Origin: Alphaproteobacteria bacterium | GTDB taxonomy: Bacteria > Bacteroidota > Bacteroidia > Chitinophagales > Chitinophagaceae | Assembly (NCBI GenBank): GCA_030053915.1 | Contig: JASGCT010000014.1 | Span: 1-43,404 of the forward strand | Length of the DNA: 43,404 nucleotides | Reading direction: 5' to 3' | Shown here: piece after piece, positions 17,871-27,934 of the stretch | How positions within the stretch are numbered: the stretch's first letter is position 1 | How the letters are laid out: each line of letters begins with the position of its first letter | Translations under genes and position numbers: made by a program | The notes under the pieces: model-generated | Seen by the model: only the letters and a program-made list of their open reading frames with translations | What the model was told of the DNA's origin: nothing | Database searches by the model: none

Positions 17871-19202
17871 TTATTTCATTAATTTTTTAAGTAATTTTAA
17901 TTTGCCAAGTAAAGGCTGATATAAAAATTTTCGGTCAAAAATGAATTTTGAAATCATCACACTTTTTTTAATAGAAAAAGTATCAAAACCAAATTTCCCG
18001 TGATAGGTGCCAATGCCCCTTAGCCCTTTATTTGTATAGGGTAAATTAGGATTGGTGGCTGGCCACATTACAGAATTTATACCAACAAACCCACTTGTTA
18101 TTTTTTGAGCCCAAAGGTCGGCTTGCGTAGAATCTTGAGTAAAAATATAATGGGCTAAACAAGAATGATGTTTGTTAAGAACATCTAAACCATCTTCCAT
18201 AAAATCAAAAGTAGCCAATGGTAATATTGGTCCAAGAATCTCTTCATATAAAAGTGGGTCTTTTTCAGAAGTTAATTCGATAATCGTGGGTTCAATGTGA
18301 AGGTTGTTTTTATCGGAATGACCACCGTATAAAATTTTTTTACCTAAGAGCATTTTTTGAAGACGTATAAAATTATTGTTATCAATAATTTTGCCACATT
18401 GAATGATACCTTTGGGGTTTTGAGGAAAAAATTTACTAATTTCTTGAAGTAGTACTTCTTTGAACTTAAAATAAATTTGTTGATGAATTAAAATATAGTT
18501 TGGGGCAAGGCAGGTTTGACCTGCAGATAAAAATTTTGCCGAAAGGATTCTACGGGCAGCAATCTTTAAATCGGCTTCTTTATCTACAATACAAGGACAT
18601 ATAGTATTTAATGAAAGTGTTACAGGTAAAAAATTGTCAGCCGCAAATTTATAAAGTTGTCTCCCTATCAACCCATTACCTGTATAAAATAAATGGTTGA
18701 TTTTGTATTGCGACATGATAAATTTTAAACTTTCAGGACCATCCCCTTCAAAACATCTTACATAAGTAGGATCGAACACATCAGCCACTATTTTAGAAAT
18801 AATGAACGAACTATGGGGAGCTTTTTCGCTGGGTTTTATAATTACAGAATTTCCAGCTGCTATCGCATGTATTAAAGGAATAAAACATGATTGAAAAGGT
18901 TGAGTCCAACAGCCTAAAATTAAAATTCTACCTATGGGTTCATTAATAATATAACTATTGCTAGGAAAATTAAAACTATTGGTATTAACTTTTTCGGGGG
19001 TCATCCAGTCTTTTAAATGATTTATCGCAAATTCGAGTTCTTGTAAAATAGGCCCAATTTCTGTAAGCCATACAACTTCTTGAATATTATTAAAGTCCGT
19101 ATCGCCTGCTTCGTATATATCAGGCTCATTTAATAATAACGTAGCCTTAAATTGTGTTAATAAGCCAAGTCTAAAATTATAATCTGCAATTTTAAGAACC
19201 AT
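17871..19202 (-). CDS. Aldehyde dehydrogenase (class 3-like) with altered active-site loops
   Basis: Protein of 443 residues that aligns along its length with class 3 ALDHs: IHAIAAGNSVIIKPSE, the nucleophile in AGQTCLAPNY (Cys231), EEILGPILPL and YHGKFGFDTFSIKKSV. Several normally invariant positions differ. The oxyanion Asn of WNYP is Thr100 (CWTQP), the general-base Glu of LELGGK is Ser197 (LSLNTI), FTGS is YTGN, and the PFGG loop is PYTN. The spacing of 34 residues from Ser197 to Cys231 equals the Glu-Cys spacing I recall for ALDH3. The fold is clear, but ordinary NAD-dependent aldehyde oxidation is doubtful. It could be a CoA-dependent, acyl-transferring or non-catalytic derivative. It has its own promoter and stands alone. 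Confidence 0.85.
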   Translation of the reverse strand: MVLKIADYNFRLGLLTQFKATLLLNEPDIYEAGDTDFNNIQEVVWLTEIGPILQELEFAINHLKDWMTPEKVNTNSFNFPSNSYIINEPIGRILILGCWTQPFQSCFIPLIHAIAAGNSVIIKPSEKAPHSSFIISKIVADVFDPTYVRCFEGDGPESLKFIMSQYKINHLFYTGNGLIGRQLYKFAADNFLPVTLSLNTICPCIVDKEADLKIAARRILSAKFLSAGQTCLAPNYILIHQQIYFKFKEVLLQEISKFFPQNPKGIIQCGKIIDNNNFIRLQKMLLGKKILYGGHSDKNNLHIEPTIIELTSEKDPLLYEEILGPILPLATFDFMEDGLDVLNKHHSCLAHYIFTQDSTQADLWAQKITSGFVGINSVMWPATNPNLPYTNKGLRGIGTYHGKFGFDTFSIKKSVMISKFIFDRKFLYQPLLGKLKLLKKLMK

Positions 19203-19218
19203 ATTTAAAATTAATTTG

Positions 19219-19226
19219 CAAAAATA
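19219..19226 (-). promoter_or_regulatory. -7 box upstream of the ALDH-like gene
   Basis: Minus-strand TATTTTTG fits TAnnTTTG, 16 nt before the ATG. The rest of the 170-bp gap holds only a weak 7-bp stem (19282-19302). Confidence 0.5.
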
Positions 19227-19372
19227 ACATAAATTTTAAAATAATTTACAAAAAAAATAAAAATCCCCAATTTTCAATATTGTCTGATCAACAAATCAAG
19301 ACGTTTAAAGCCAGAAAGTAAAGCTAAACTTGGGTTATATTATTAAAAAAATAAACAAAATTGAAATGTACC

Positions 19373-20302
19373 TTAACCATTTGTTACTTTATGAGATTGT
19401 TTTAATGAATAAATACTTACATTAATTTCAAAACCAATTAAAAGAAAATATGAATTGAGATAAATAAGGAAAAATAAAATCATTAATCCACCTATCGAAC
19501 CATAAACTTTGTCGTATTGAGCATAATTTTTAACCCAAAAACTAAATATGAGTATCGAAAGTAAAATTCCCGATGTTGCAATTATAGAACCATAAGATAT
19601 CATATTCCATTTTTCGCGTATATTGGGTGCAAAACGATAAATAAACGAAATACTATAAAACAGAAATAATAGCATACATATCCAATAAAAAAAATTAAAA
19701 ATATGGTTTTGCGTAGATTTTTGGAATTTTAAATGACTAAATACAAAATTTAAAAAATTATTAATTCCTGATATACAAGATTGTGCTATAATAAATAAAA
19801 GTACTAAAAAAAACGTTAATATGATAGCTTTAAGCCTATGATATAAAAAATTACCCCTGTTTTCTTTAATAGAAAAATTAAAACATTTAATAATTCCTAA
19901 CATAGCATTAGACGAATAAAACAATATAATAGGAAAGATAAATGAAAAAAGCGTTATTTTCTTATTTAAAAGTGTGGCTATCAAATCGTTAGCAAATTTA
20001 TTAGAATACGAATTAGGCACTAAGTCTTTTGTAATTAATAACAATTGATTCTTTAAATTTATTGAAAATGGAATAAAATCTAAAAATGAAATAGACAGCA
20101 ATAAAAAAGCCGGCATCGCCATAATTAAATTAAAAGATATAGCCGAGGCTCGATTGCTTAATCCTATGCGTTTTATTTTAACATTGTAGAAATTAAAAAA
20201 TTCTAATAAACTTATCCTATTGGTTTTGGGGATAATTATATTTTTTAATATAATATTTTTAAACGTATTTAATTTAGAAAAAAAAGATTTATTAATTTTC
20301 AT
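19373..20302 (-). CDS. YihY/BrkB-family inner membrane protein
   Basis: Integral membrane protein of 309 residues with about six hydrophobic helices. Family marks include SNRASAISFNLIMAMPAFLLL in the first helix region, FYSSNAMLGIIKCFN in the middle, and SIGGLMILFFLIYLNSYFLL near the C terminus. YihY proteins were once misannotated as RNase BN; their function remains unsettled. Its start overlaps the end of mltG by 11 nt, so the two are translationally linked, which suggests an envelope role. Confidence 0.85.
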   Translation of the reverse strand: MKINKSFFSKLNTFKNIILKNIIIPKTNRISLLEFFNFYNVKIKRIGLSNRASAISFNLIMAMPAFLLLSISFLDFIPFSINLKNQLLLITKDLVPNSYSNKFANDLIATLLNKKITLFSFIFPIILFYSSNAMLGIIKCFNFSIKENRGNFLYHRLKAIILTFFLVLLFIIAQSCISGINNFLNFVFSHLKFQKSTQNHIFNFFYWICMLLFLFYSISFIYRFAPNIREKWNMISYGSIIATSGILLSILIFSFWVKNYAQYDKVYGSIGGLMILFFLIYLNSYFLLIGFEINVSIYSLKQSHKVTNG

Positions 20303-21323
20303 TCTTCTTTAAATTATTAAGAAAACGATGATAATCTCTTACATACAAAAGATGCTCATTGTAATTATCGCTAAACCTGTGAGTACCACTAAAATTAGGC
20401 TGACTTACAAAATATAAATAATTAGTTTGAGGAGCGTTTATTACACAATTTAGAGTTGTTATTGACGGCGTACAAATAGGTCCTATAGGTAGTCCAGAAT
20501 TAAGATACGTGTTAAAAGGAGAACTATATTTTAAATGTTCTTTAAGAACCCTTTTAAGTCCAAAATTTTGTAAAGCAAATTTTACAGTTGGATCGGCTTG
20601 TAAAGCCATACCTATCCTAAGCCTATTTAAATAAACACTGGCTATTTTTTTCTTATCTTCTGGAATATTAGACTCTTCTTCTACAATTGAAGCTAAAATA
20701 TATAACGTCTCGAAAGAAATATGTTTCTGGGTAAAATTTGAGTCTGATAATACCTGAGACTTAAATTTTTCTTTATAATTATACATTTTTTCAAGAACAG
20801 TTTGCATGGTTGTATTCCAATAAAAAAAATAAGTATTGGGTATTATCATTGTAAAGAAACTAATTGTATCCACATTAAATTTAGCTAAACTATCATTAGA
20901 GTTTAGATATGCTTGAAACGCATCGGCATTAATATTTAGGTTCTTAGAAATAATTTTTATAAATTCCGTTTTGGTTCTTAAACGATTAATAGTAATTTTA
21001 ACAATATCTTTATTGCCACGAATTAAAGTTAATAATAATTTAAGATTTGACATTTTGTTTGATAGACTATATTTGCCAATTTTAATTTTTTTGTTTTTAA
21101 AAAAAACTTTATACAAAATTTTAAATAAAAAGGGTGATTTTAATACCTGTTCATGTTCTAAATCTTTAATAATTTTTGATACAGAACCACCTCTTATATA
21201 TATAGTTTTATGAGGTTGATTAAAATGAGATTGTGGGTAAAAAAATATAAAACATATTGTTAATGAAATGATTACAACGAAAGCAACACAAAAGTATAGT
21301 AAAAGTCTGAATTTTTTAAACAT
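20292..21323 (-). CDS. mltG: Endolytic transglycosylase MltG
   Basis: Inner-membrane lytic transglycosylase that cuts nascent peptidoglycan and helps set glycan chain length. There is one N-terminal transmembrane helix (about residues 8-28). The catalytic Glu sits in LASIVEEES, followed by VYLNRLRIGMALQADPTV and the C-terminal SPFNTYLNSGLPIGPIC. The length of 343 residues is typical. I start at ATG 21323 (MFKKFRL); the frame extends 9 nt to a TTG. It is followed by yihY with an 11-nt overlap, and a 96-bp gap without an obvious TAnnTTTG box separates it from secG. Confidence 0.93.
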   Translation of the reverse strand: MFKKFRLLLYFCVAFVVIISLTICFIFFYPQSHFNQPHKTIYIRGGSVSKIIKDLEHEQVLKSPFLFKILYKVFFKNKKIKIGKYSLSNKMSNLKLLLTLIRGNKDIVKITINRLRTKTEFIKIISKNLNINADAFQAYLNSNDSLAKFNVDTISFFTMIIPNTYFFYWNTTMQTVLEKMYNYKEKFKSQVLSDSNFTQKHISFETLYILASIVEEESNIPEDKKKIASVYLNRLRIGMALQADPTVKFALQNFGLKRVLKEHLKYSSPFNTYLNSGLPIGPICTPSITTLNCVINAPQTNYLYFVSQPNFSGTHRFSDNYNEHLLYVRDYHRFLNNLKKNEN

Positions 21324-21419
21324 CGCCTTCAATTTTAATGTTCAATTTAACTTAAGCAATTTCATTAATCAAATCTGAAGCGTAAAACAATATAATTCCT
21401 AAAACAAAATTACTAAAAA

Positions 21420-21713
21420 TTACTTCTGGCTAGGAAGGGTACTGGTATTGATATTTTGTAAAATTGTATCATTGGATTTAGCTTTTTCTTTTAAAAAAAT
21501 GTTAGAAGACAACGCTAGTACTACAATGACACTAATTAATATCCAAGTGCCTTTTTCTAAAACATCGGTAGTCTGTTTAACACCCATAAAATTATTAGTT
21601 ACACCACCTATCGAATCGGCTAAACCACCGCCCTTGGGATTTTGAATTAAAATAAAAAATACTAAGCCTACACTTGCTAGTAAAATAAGGATTGAGTACA
21701 CAATGATGATCAT
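21420..21713 (-). CDS. secG: Preprotein translocase subunit SecG
   Basis: Small subunit of the SecYEG channel, 97 residues, with two transmembrane helices flanking the conserved loop IQNPKGGGLADSIGG. It lies 3 nt after the TPR gene in the order sigma-54 activator, lptE, TPR protein, secG, an arrangement I know from other Bacteroidota genomes. The C-terminal tail is short and polar. Confidence 0.92.
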   Translation of the reverse strand: MIIIVYSILILLASVGLVFFILIQNPKGGGLADSIGGVTNNFMGVKQTTDVLEKGTWILISVIVVLALSSNIFLKEKAKSNDTILQNINTSTLPSQK

Positions 21714-21716
21714 AAT

Positions 21717-22622
21717 TTATGAATTTAAATTTTTAATTTGTTTTATTTTTTCTGCAAAGTAACAACTTTTTTCTGGAATTTCGGCAGATAATTTTAAATA
21801 AATTTCTATGGCTATGTTATGTTTACCCTGTTGTTCCAAAATGAGAGCCATCGTTTCGGTAGGAGCAACCTTTGAAAAATTAGAAACTTGTTCAAAATTT
21901 TTAGGTATTTGAGGCGAAACGTCTTTATTCAAATTATTGGAAGCCTTGGCATGCGTTTTGTGTTTACCGTTTAAGGTTTCAATCCAGCCCAAAAAACTAA
22001 GATTCGATTTCGGTTCTTTATTTAATTCACGAATAGTTTCTGGAAACTCGTTTTTAACTTCTATCCCTTGAGATTGAAAATAATTGTCTGATACTGAACT
22101 ATTATTTATTAATGTATCAATCTCTCCCTGATTTTTTAGTGGCTCAGAATCTGTATTTTGGTACCGATGCACAGGCGGTTCAAAATTTATAGAAGGGATT
22201 ATAACTATTGGATCTTGATTTGCTTGGTCATGCATCTTTTTTTTGTAGGCATCTTCAAAATCTGCCTCAGCCTTTGCTAATTCTAAAATATTATCAATAT
22301 TTACTGGGGTAGTATCCTGATGAGTATCTATAACATTAGGTTGAGATTGCCACTTATGATATTGCGTTAAAGAATGCTCTAAATCAGTTTCCTTTGTTTG
22401 TAATAACATCGAAAGCATCAAATTATTATGAATCCATAAGTTAATACTATCTAAAGTAGAATTTTCATATTGAAGATACTGGTATTTTTTTAATAAAATC
22501 TTAGGACCAATTGCGGCTGGATACTTCAAAATTAACGTATTTAATGCATCTTCAGTACAATCCAAAAAATCTGTTTTTGAAGTCCATAAAAATAAAAGTT
22601 TATTAAGGCTGGGGTACAACAT
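21717..22622 (-). CDS. Uncharacterised protein with C-terminal TPR-like repeat (between lptE and secG)
   Basis: About 301 residues. The N-terminal third is helical and the middle is polar, low-complexity and probably disordered. The last 45 residues (TETMALILEQQGKHNIAIEI... and ending KIKQIKNLNS) form a tetratricopeptide-like hairpin. Only this end resembles the proteins usually found between lptE and secG in Bacteroidota. I start at ATG 22622, 10 nt after the lptE stop; the longer open frame overlaps lptE and is unlikely. No function is known. The context suggests envelope or secretion work, but that is a guess. Confidence 0.7.
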   Translation of the reverse strand: MLYPSLNKLLFLWTSKTDFLDCTEDALNTLILKYPAAIGPKILLKKYQYLQYENSTLDSINLWIHNNLMLSMLLQTKETDLEHSLTQYHKWQSQPNVIDTHQDTTPVNIDNILELAKAEADFEDAYKKKMHDQANQDPIVIIPSINFEPPVHRYQNTDSEPLKNQGEIDTLINNSSVSDNYFQSQGIEVKNEFPETIRELNKEPKSNLSFLGWIETLNGKHKTHAKASNNLNKDVSPQIPKNFEQVSNFSKVAPTETMALILEQQGKHNIAIEIYLKLSAEIPEKSCYFAEKIKQIKNLNS

Positions 22623-22632
22623 AATATATAAT

Positions 22633-23178
22633 TTACCAATTAGAAAACATTTTATTAAATAAGTCATCTGAAAACGACTTGACAATTTCGGGCAAAAGAG
22701 AAGACTCAACCTGACTTAATGATTGCGAATAATCGTAAGGCCAAGACCGTGTTAGCTGATATGCACTTTCTTCGTTATTTTGAGTATTTGTTACCACAAA
22801 TTCCATACTGATTTTAAGGGCATTTTGAGAACTTCCACTAGAACTTACGCCTACTATGATATTAGGATTATATTCAACAATAGTTCCTTTAATTACGTAA
22901 TCGGCTTCGTTAGACCCCCTAACTCCAACAAGTTTGGTTTTATTAACAATATTCTGTAAAATGGAGGTTGTTAAAGTTGGAGCAAGAACCGGATTAATAT
23001 AAGGTGCTAAATTTTCTACAGGTAACACTTTGAAAGTTTTAATTGAAGGCGGTATTGTAGCATCGGTAAAAGAATAAACTTTACAAGATTCCGTAAAAAA
23101 TAAAAAAATCAATATAAGAGACCCATATCGACTAAAAACTCTATTGAGTATTGTAAAAAAACCGAAATTTAAAGTCAT
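22633..23178 (-). CDS. lptE: LptE-family outer-membrane lipoprotein
   Basis: Probable partner of LptD in LPS export to the outer membrane. The 181-residue protein has a basic start, a hydrophobic stretch (GSLILIFLFF) and then SCKVYSFTDATIPP, which matches the Bacteroidota LptE pattern of a lipidated Cys followed by xVYSF. The lipobox is weak (TESC), so lipidation of that Cys is plausible but not certain. The core FKVLPVENLAPYINPVLAPTLT is family-like. ATG 23178 overlaps the TGA of the upstream regulator gene as ATGA. Confidence 0.8.
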   Translation of the reverse strand: MTLNFGFFTILNRVFSRYGSLILIFLFFTESCKVYSFTDATIPPSIKTFKVLPVENLAPYINPVLAPTLTTSILQNIVNKTKLVGVRGSNEADYVIKGTIVEYNPNIIVGVSSSGSSQNALKISMEFVVTNTQNNEESAYQLTRSWPYDYSQSLSQVESSLLPEIVKSFSDDLFNKMFSNW

Positions 23179-24407
23179 TTTATTAAATTTTCTAAATTAT
23201 ATTCTTTGATTTTTCGATATAACGTCCGTTCGCTTATCCCTAACTCCTGAGCCGCATTGCCTCGATGGTTTTTATATTTTTGCAAAGCCCGGACAATAAA
23301 ATCCTTCTCTTTATCCGACAAATTTAATGGCTCATCAGATTCAACATTTTTTTTACGAATAATATTGAATGGCTGATTGGTTTGAATAACTTGCATGTTT
23401 TGTAAAGAACCATTGGGGTCAAACTCTGGATGGGTAAATTTTAATTCTTGAATAGTTTCGTTTTGATTAAAAGAAGGGTTATTTAAAAGTTCAATAAACA
23501 TTTTTTTCATTTCTATAACATCTTTTTTTAATTCAAAAAAATATTTGTATAAAATCTCTCTTTCATTTTGAAATTCAGAATTGTTAAAAGAATTTATTTG
23601 AATTGGAAGCTGATTAACAGCATTTTGGTTTGGATTCAAAAACTTTAAAATATCTTGCGAATTGGCATGTGTTCCATGCACCAAAATAGAAAGCTGTTCA
23701 GTAAAACTTTTGAGTTCTCGAATATTGCCTTTCCAATAATAATTTACCACAACTTCTTTCGCATCTACTGTCAGTTGAATGGGCTGGCGATTATATGTAT
23801 GGGCAAAATCAGAAGCAAATTTTCCAAAAAGTAACAAAATATCTTCCTTACGTTCTCTTAAAGGCGGTACTTTAATTTGAATAGTACTTAAACGGTAAAA
23901 TAAATCCTCTCTAAATTTACCCTGTTGCGCTAAATCAAGTAAATTTTTATTAGTTGCCGCTATAATTCTAACATTGGTCTTTTGTACTTTTGAAGCCCCT
24001 ACTTTAATAAATTCACCATTCTCTAAAATTCTTAACAAGCGTGATTGAGTACTTAAAGGAAGCTCGCCAATTTCATCTAAAAAAATGGTGCCTTCATGGA
24101 CAGTCTCAAAATAACCCTTTCGAGCATCAATAGCTCCAGTAAAAGCCCCTTTTTCATGACCAAATAATTCAGAATCAATAGTGCCCTCAGGAATTGCCCC
24201 ACAATTAATCGCCATAAAACCGTTATGTTTTCTTTTGGAAAGCGCATGGATAATTTTAGAAAAATTCTCTTTACCAACGCCACTATCACCATAAATTAAA
24301 ATATTTAAATCGTAGGGTGCCGCTGTAATAGCTGTTTGTAACGCATAATTTAAATTCGGTGCATTGCCAATAATTTGAAACCTATTTTTTGTAGCTTGTA
24401 AATCCAT
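23175..24407 (-). CDS. Sigma-54-dependent transcriptional activator (AAA+, Fis-type HTH)
   Basis: ATPase that remodels sigma-54 polymerase, 410 residues. It starts almost directly with the AAA+ domain: Walker A GDSGVGKE, the sigma-54-contacting GAFTGA loop (GHEKGAFTGA), Walker B GTIFLDEIGELP, and the arginine-finger region. A roughly 100-residue linker follows, then a C-terminal Fis helix-turn-helix (NRGNAAQELGISERTLYRKI). There is no receiver, GAF or PAS input domain, so how it is controlled is not visible. I start at ATG 24407, 2 nt after the miaB stop. No rpoN is in the window. It shares an operon with lptE and secG. Confidence 0.92.
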   Translation of the reverse strand: MDLQATKNRFQIIGNAPNLNYALQTAITAAPYDLNILIYGDSGVGKENFSKIIHALSKRKHNGFMAINCGAIPEGTIDSELFGHEKGAFTGAIDARKGYFETVHEGTIFLDEIGELPLSTQSRLLRILENGEFIKVGASKVQKTNVRIIAATNKNLLDLAQQGKFREDLFYRLSTIQIKVPPLRERKEDILLLFGKFASDFAHTYNRQPIQLTVDAKEVVVNYYWKGNIRELKSFTEQLSILVHGTHANSQDILKFLNPNQNAVNQLPIQINSFNNSEFQNEREILYKYFFELKKDVIEMKKMFIELLNNPSFNQNETIQELKFTHPEFDPNGSLQNMQVIQTNQPFNIIRKKNVESDEPLNLSDKEKDFIVRALQKYKNHRGNAAQELGISERTLYRKIKEYNLENLIK

Positions 24408-24409
24408 AA

Positions 24410-25840
24410 TTAATCCTTTATAATACCAAAAAGCGTGCCTTGAGTACATGATAATATTTTAACCTGAACATAATCACCATATTTTAAATGGGCTTGCTTC
24501 GGAAAAATAGTCATTTTGTTTTGAGACGTACGTCCTTTAAAATGATCGGAAGATTTTTTACTATCGCCTTCAATTAAAACCTCAAAAATCTTACCAATAT
24601 CTTGCTGATAACGCTCTAAAGAATGTTTATTTTGTAAGGAAATAATCTCCTCCAAGCGTTTTTTCTTTTCTAAAATGGGCACATCATCTATAAAACGTCT
24701 GGCAGCTAAGGTACCCGGACGCTCACTATACATAAACATATAACTTAAATCATATTTAACAGATTCCATTAAACGCAAGGTATCCTGATGTTCATCTACA
24801 GTTTCACTGCAAAATCCGCTTATAATATCTGTACTGATGCTACAATCAGGTAAAATAGTTTTAATTTCTTTCACTTTATTTAAATACCATTCGCTAGAAT
24901 ATTGGCGATTCATAAGTTGTAAAATTCTATTATTGCCACTTTGAATTGGTAAATGGATATAACGGCATAAATTTGAGTATAATTTTATGGTTTCTAAAAC
25001 GTCAATAGTAATATCCTTAGGATGCGATGTACTAAATCGGATTCTTAATAAAGGCGAAATTTGGGCACAAGCCGCTAATAATTTTGCAAAATTAAATTGC
25101 TCGCCGGTGTTTTCGTCTATCCAGAAATAACTGTCAACGTTTTGCCCAAGTAAGGTTATTTCGCGATATCCTTTTGAAAACAAATCTCGTGCTTCATTTA
25201 TAATTGAAAACGAATCTCTACTACGTTCACGCCCTCTGGTAAAAGGAACAACACAAAAACTACACATATTGTTGCATCCACGCATAATCGAAATAAAAGC
25301 TAAAATACCATCGCTTTCTATCCGAATCGGTGTAATATCGTGATATGTTTCTTCACGACTAAGCAACACATTAACTGCTTTTTGACCTTGATCCACATCA
25401 TGTAATAGCTGAGGAATTGTTCGATATGCATCTGGTCCAACTACAATATCTACAAGTTTTTCTTCAACTAAAAGTTGATTTTTGAGACGTTCAGCCATGC
25501 AACCCAGAATCCCAATTGCTAAGCTTGAATTTTTCTTCTTTATAGATTTAAAATCCGATAACCTTTGACGAATGGTTTGTTCGGCTTTCTCGCGTATTGA
25601 ACAGGTGTTTAAAAATATCAGATTCGCTTTTGTAAAATCTTTGGTTGCAACATAACCTTCTTTTTCCAATATGGACGCAACAATTTCACTATCAGAAAAA
25701 TTCATAGCACACCCATAACTTTCTAAAAAATATAACTTTTGAAAAGATTGAGGATTGGCAGATTCTTTATAGTATATTTGAGGTTCTAAAGGGAGTGGGG
25801 GAGCAGCTTTATTATTAACTTCCAACATTTCTAAGGTCAT
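24410..25840 (-). CDS. miaB: tRNA-2-methylthio-N6-dimethylallyladenosine synthase MiaB
   Basis: Radical-SAM methylthiotransferase that thiomethylates i6A37 of tRNAs reading UNN codons. The N-terminal MTTase domain has three cluster cysteines ([28 protein letters not shown]). The radical-SAM core has [22 protein letters not shown] (CxxxCxxC). A C-terminal TRAM domain ends the 476-residue chain. The open frame extends 20 codons upstream, but I start at ATG 25840 (MTLEML) because a TAnnTTTG box lies inside the extension. It heads the long minus-strand operon. Confidence 0.95.
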   Translation of the reverse strand: MTLEMLEVNNKAAPPLPLEPQIYYKESANPQSFQKLYFLESYGCAMNFSDSEIVASILEKEGYVATKDFTKANLIFLNTCSIREKAEQTIRQRLSDFKSIKKKNSSLAIGILGCMAERLKNQLLVEEKLVDIVVGPDAYRTIPQLLHDVDQGQKAVNVLLSREETYHDITPIRIESDGILAFISIMRGCNNMCSFCVVPFTRGRERSRDSFSIINEARDLFSKGYREITLLGQNVDSYFWIDENTGEQFNFAKLLAACAQISPLLRIRFSTSHPKDITIDVLETIKLYSNLCRYIHLPIQSGNNRILQLMNRQYSSEWYLNKVKEIKTILPDCSISTDIISGFCSETVDEHQDTLRLMESVKYDLSYMFMYSERPGTLAARRFIDDVPILEKKKRLEEIISLQNKHSLERYQQDIGKIFEVLIEGDSKKSSDHFKGRTSQNKMTIFPKQAHLKYGDYVQVKILSCTQGTLFGIIKD

Positions 25841-25857
25841 GATGATTTTAATTTTGG

Positions 25858-25865
25858 CAAAGTTA
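25858..25865 (-). promoter_or_regulatory. -7 box for the miaB operon
   Basis: Minus-strand TAACTTTG, a good TAnnTTTG match, ends 17 nt before ATG 25840. It fixes the miaB start and probably drives the downstream regulator, lptE, TPR and secG genes. Confidence 0.65.
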
Positions 25866-25942
25866 CATAATTTTGACATATTGTCAGCATTTTTAACCAT
25901 TTATTTTTTTTTTAAATAAATTTTATGACAAACTTTCTATAA

Positions 25943-25971
25943 TTTGTTTTGGAAATGATTTTGTAATTTTA
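25943..25971 (+). promoter_or_regulatory. Possible dnaK promoter
   Basis: TTTG at 25943-25946 and TAATTTTA at 25964-25971 are 17 nt apart, a near match to the Bacteroidota pattern (TTTG, then TAnnTTTG); the last base of the -7 box differs. It lies 29 nt before the dnaK ATG. I see no CIRCE element. Confidence 0.35.
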
Positions 25972-26000
25972 CTATAAATTATAAATTAAATTTTAAAATT

Positions 26001-27914
26001 ATGGGAAAGATTATCGGAATAGATTTAGGAACTACAAATAGTTGTGTGGCAGTAATGGAAGGTAACGAACCAGTTGTAATTCAAAATGATGAAGGGCGAA
26101 GAACCACCCCTTCAGTAGTAGGGTTTTTGAAAAATGGCGAACGTAAAGTAGGCGATCCAGCTAAAAGACAAGCTATTACAAACCCTCATAATACAATTAT
26201 GAGCATTAAAAGATTTATGGGAAGACGCTACGACGAAGTATCAAACGAAATTTCTCAATGGTCTTATAAAGTTGTTAAAGGCGACAATAATACCGTTCGG
26301 GTTGATATTGATGGAAGACTTTATACCCCCCAAGAGATTTCTGCAATGATTTTACAAAAAATGAAGAAAATTGCAGAAGATTATCTAGGACACGAAGTAA
26401 CTGAAGCTGTAGTTACAGTACCAGCTTATTTTAACGATGCCCAACGCCAAGCCACTAAAGAAGCTGGTGAAATCGCAGGCTTAACAATTAAAAGAATCGT
26501 AAATGAACCAACAGCCGCCGCCTTAGCTTATGGTATGGATAAAAAGAATATTGACCAAAAAATTGCCGTTTTTGACCTTGGAGGAGGTACTTTTGATGTG
26601 TCTATTCTTGAACTTGGAGACGGCGTATTTGAAGTGAAATCTACCAATGGCGATACCCATTTAGGTGGTGACGATTTTGATAAAGTAATCATCGACTGGC
26701 TCGCCGAAGAATTTAAAAAACAAGAAAACATCGATTTACGCAAAGACCCAATGGCTTTACAAAGATTAAAAGAAGCCGCCGAAAAAGGTAAAATTGAACT
26801 GAGCTCATCTATGGAAACCGAAATTAATTTACCTTATATTACCGCTTTAGAAGGTGTACCTAAACATTTAGTTTTAAAATTAACAAGAGCTAAATTTGAA
26901 CAACTTTCTGACAACCTTTTTAACCGTTGTTTAGAACCATGTAAATTAGCTTTAAGCGATGCCGGCTATAAAACAAATGATATTGATGAGGTCGTTTTAG
27001 TTGGGGGGTCAACCCGAATTCCTAAGGTTCAAGAATTAGTAGAACGCTTTTTTGGTAAAAAACCTAATAAAAGTGTAAACCCAGACGAAGTGGTTGCTAT
27101 CGGCGCCGCAATACAAGGTGGCGTTTTAACAGGCGAAATAAAAGACGTATTATTATTAGATGTTACCCCTTTAACCTTAGGCATAGAAACTATGGGTGGT
27201 GTTTTAACGTCAATGATACCTTCTAATACAACGATCCCTACTAAAAAATCCGAAATATTTTCAACTGCCAGCGATAACCAACCCGGTGTTCAAATTCACG
27301 TTTTACAAGGCGAACGCCCCATGGCAAATCAAAACAAAAGCTTAGGCGTTTTTAACTTAGACGGCATTCCACCTGCACCTCGAGGTGTTCCACAAGTAGA
27401 AGTTACTTTTGATATTGATGCCAATGGAATCTTAAACGTCTCGGCTAAAGATAAGGGTACTGGCAAGGAACAAAAAATTCGTATCGAAGCTGGTAGCGGT
27501 TTAACTCCTCAAGAAATTGAAAAAATGAAAGCAGAAGCCAAAGCAAACGAAGCTACTGATAAATTAGCCAGAGAAAAAGTTGACAAATTAAACCAAGCGG
27601 ATAGCCAAATATTTCAAACTGAAAAACAATTAAAAGAATTTGGTGATAAAATTTCTCCAGACAAAAAAAATGCTATCGATGTTGCTTTAAACACACTTAA
27701 AGAAACTCATAAAAATCAAGATTTAAAAAATATTGATAGTGCTATTGCTAATTTAAATACTGCTTGGACAGCCGCCTCAGAAGAAATTTATAAAGCACAA
27801 CAAGCAAACGCAGGTTCTGGTAATGCAAACGACCAAACCAACAATCAGCATACCACACAATCAGGAAACAGTAACGATAATGTGGAAGATGCTAATTTTG
27901 AAGAGGTTAAATAA
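26001..27914 (+). CDS. dnaK: Molecular chaperone DnaK (Hsp70)
   Basis: ATP-dependent Hsp70 chaperone, 637 residues, full length. The N-terminal ATPase begins [16 protein letters not shown], with the second phosphate motif [23 protein letters not shown] and [11 protein letters not shown]. The substrate-binding domain includes [12 protein letters not shown]. The lid ends in a Gly/Asn/Gln-rich tail and EEVK, the Bacteroidota counterpart of EEVD. It is a single gene: grpE and dnaJ are not adjacent. It may also serve HscB, encoded at 5 kb. A strong hairpin follows the stop. Confidence 0.98.
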   Translation: MGKIIGIDLGTTNSCVAVMEGNEPVVIQNDEGRRTTPSVVGFLKNGERKVGDPAKRQAITNPHNTIMSIKRFMGRRYDEVSNEISQWSYKVVKGDNNTVRVDIDGRLYTPQEISAMILQKMKKIAEDYLGHEVTEAVVTVPAYFNDAQRQATKEAGEIAGLTIKRIVNEPTAAALAYGMDKKNIDQKIAVFDLGGGTFDVSILELGDGVFEVKSTNGDTHLGGDDFDKVIIDWLAEEFKKQENIDLRKDPMALQRLKEAAEKGKIELSSSMETEINLPYITALEGVPKHLVLKLTRAKFEQLSDNLFNRCLEPCKLALSDAGYKTNDIDEVVLVGGSTRIPKVQELVERFFGKKPNKSVNPDEVVAIGAAIQGGVLTGEIKDVLLLDVTPLTLGIETMGGVLTSMIPSNTTIPTKKSEIFSTASDNQPGVQIHVLQGERPMANQNKSLGVFNLDGIPPAPRGVPQVEVTFDIDANGILNVSAKDKGTGKEQKIRIEAGSGLTPQEIEKMKAEAKANEATDKLAREKVDKLNQADSQIFQTEKQLKEFGDKISPDKKNAIDVALNTLKETHKNQDLKNIDSAIANLNTAWTAASEEIYKAQQANAGSGNANDQTNNQHTTQSGNSNDNVEDANFEEVK

Positions 27915-27934
27915 ATACGTTTCGGTTAATTAAT

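Noticed and set aside
19282..19302. Hairpin (GTCTGAT/ATCAAGAC) between yihY and the ALDH-like gene
   Set aside because: Seven pairs with one bulge and no following T run; could be a terminator for mltG-yihY but too weak to list.
21370..21377. Minus-strand CAGATTTG as an mltG promoter
   Set aside because: First base does not fit TAnnTTTG and there is no -33 element; mltG may be read through from secG.
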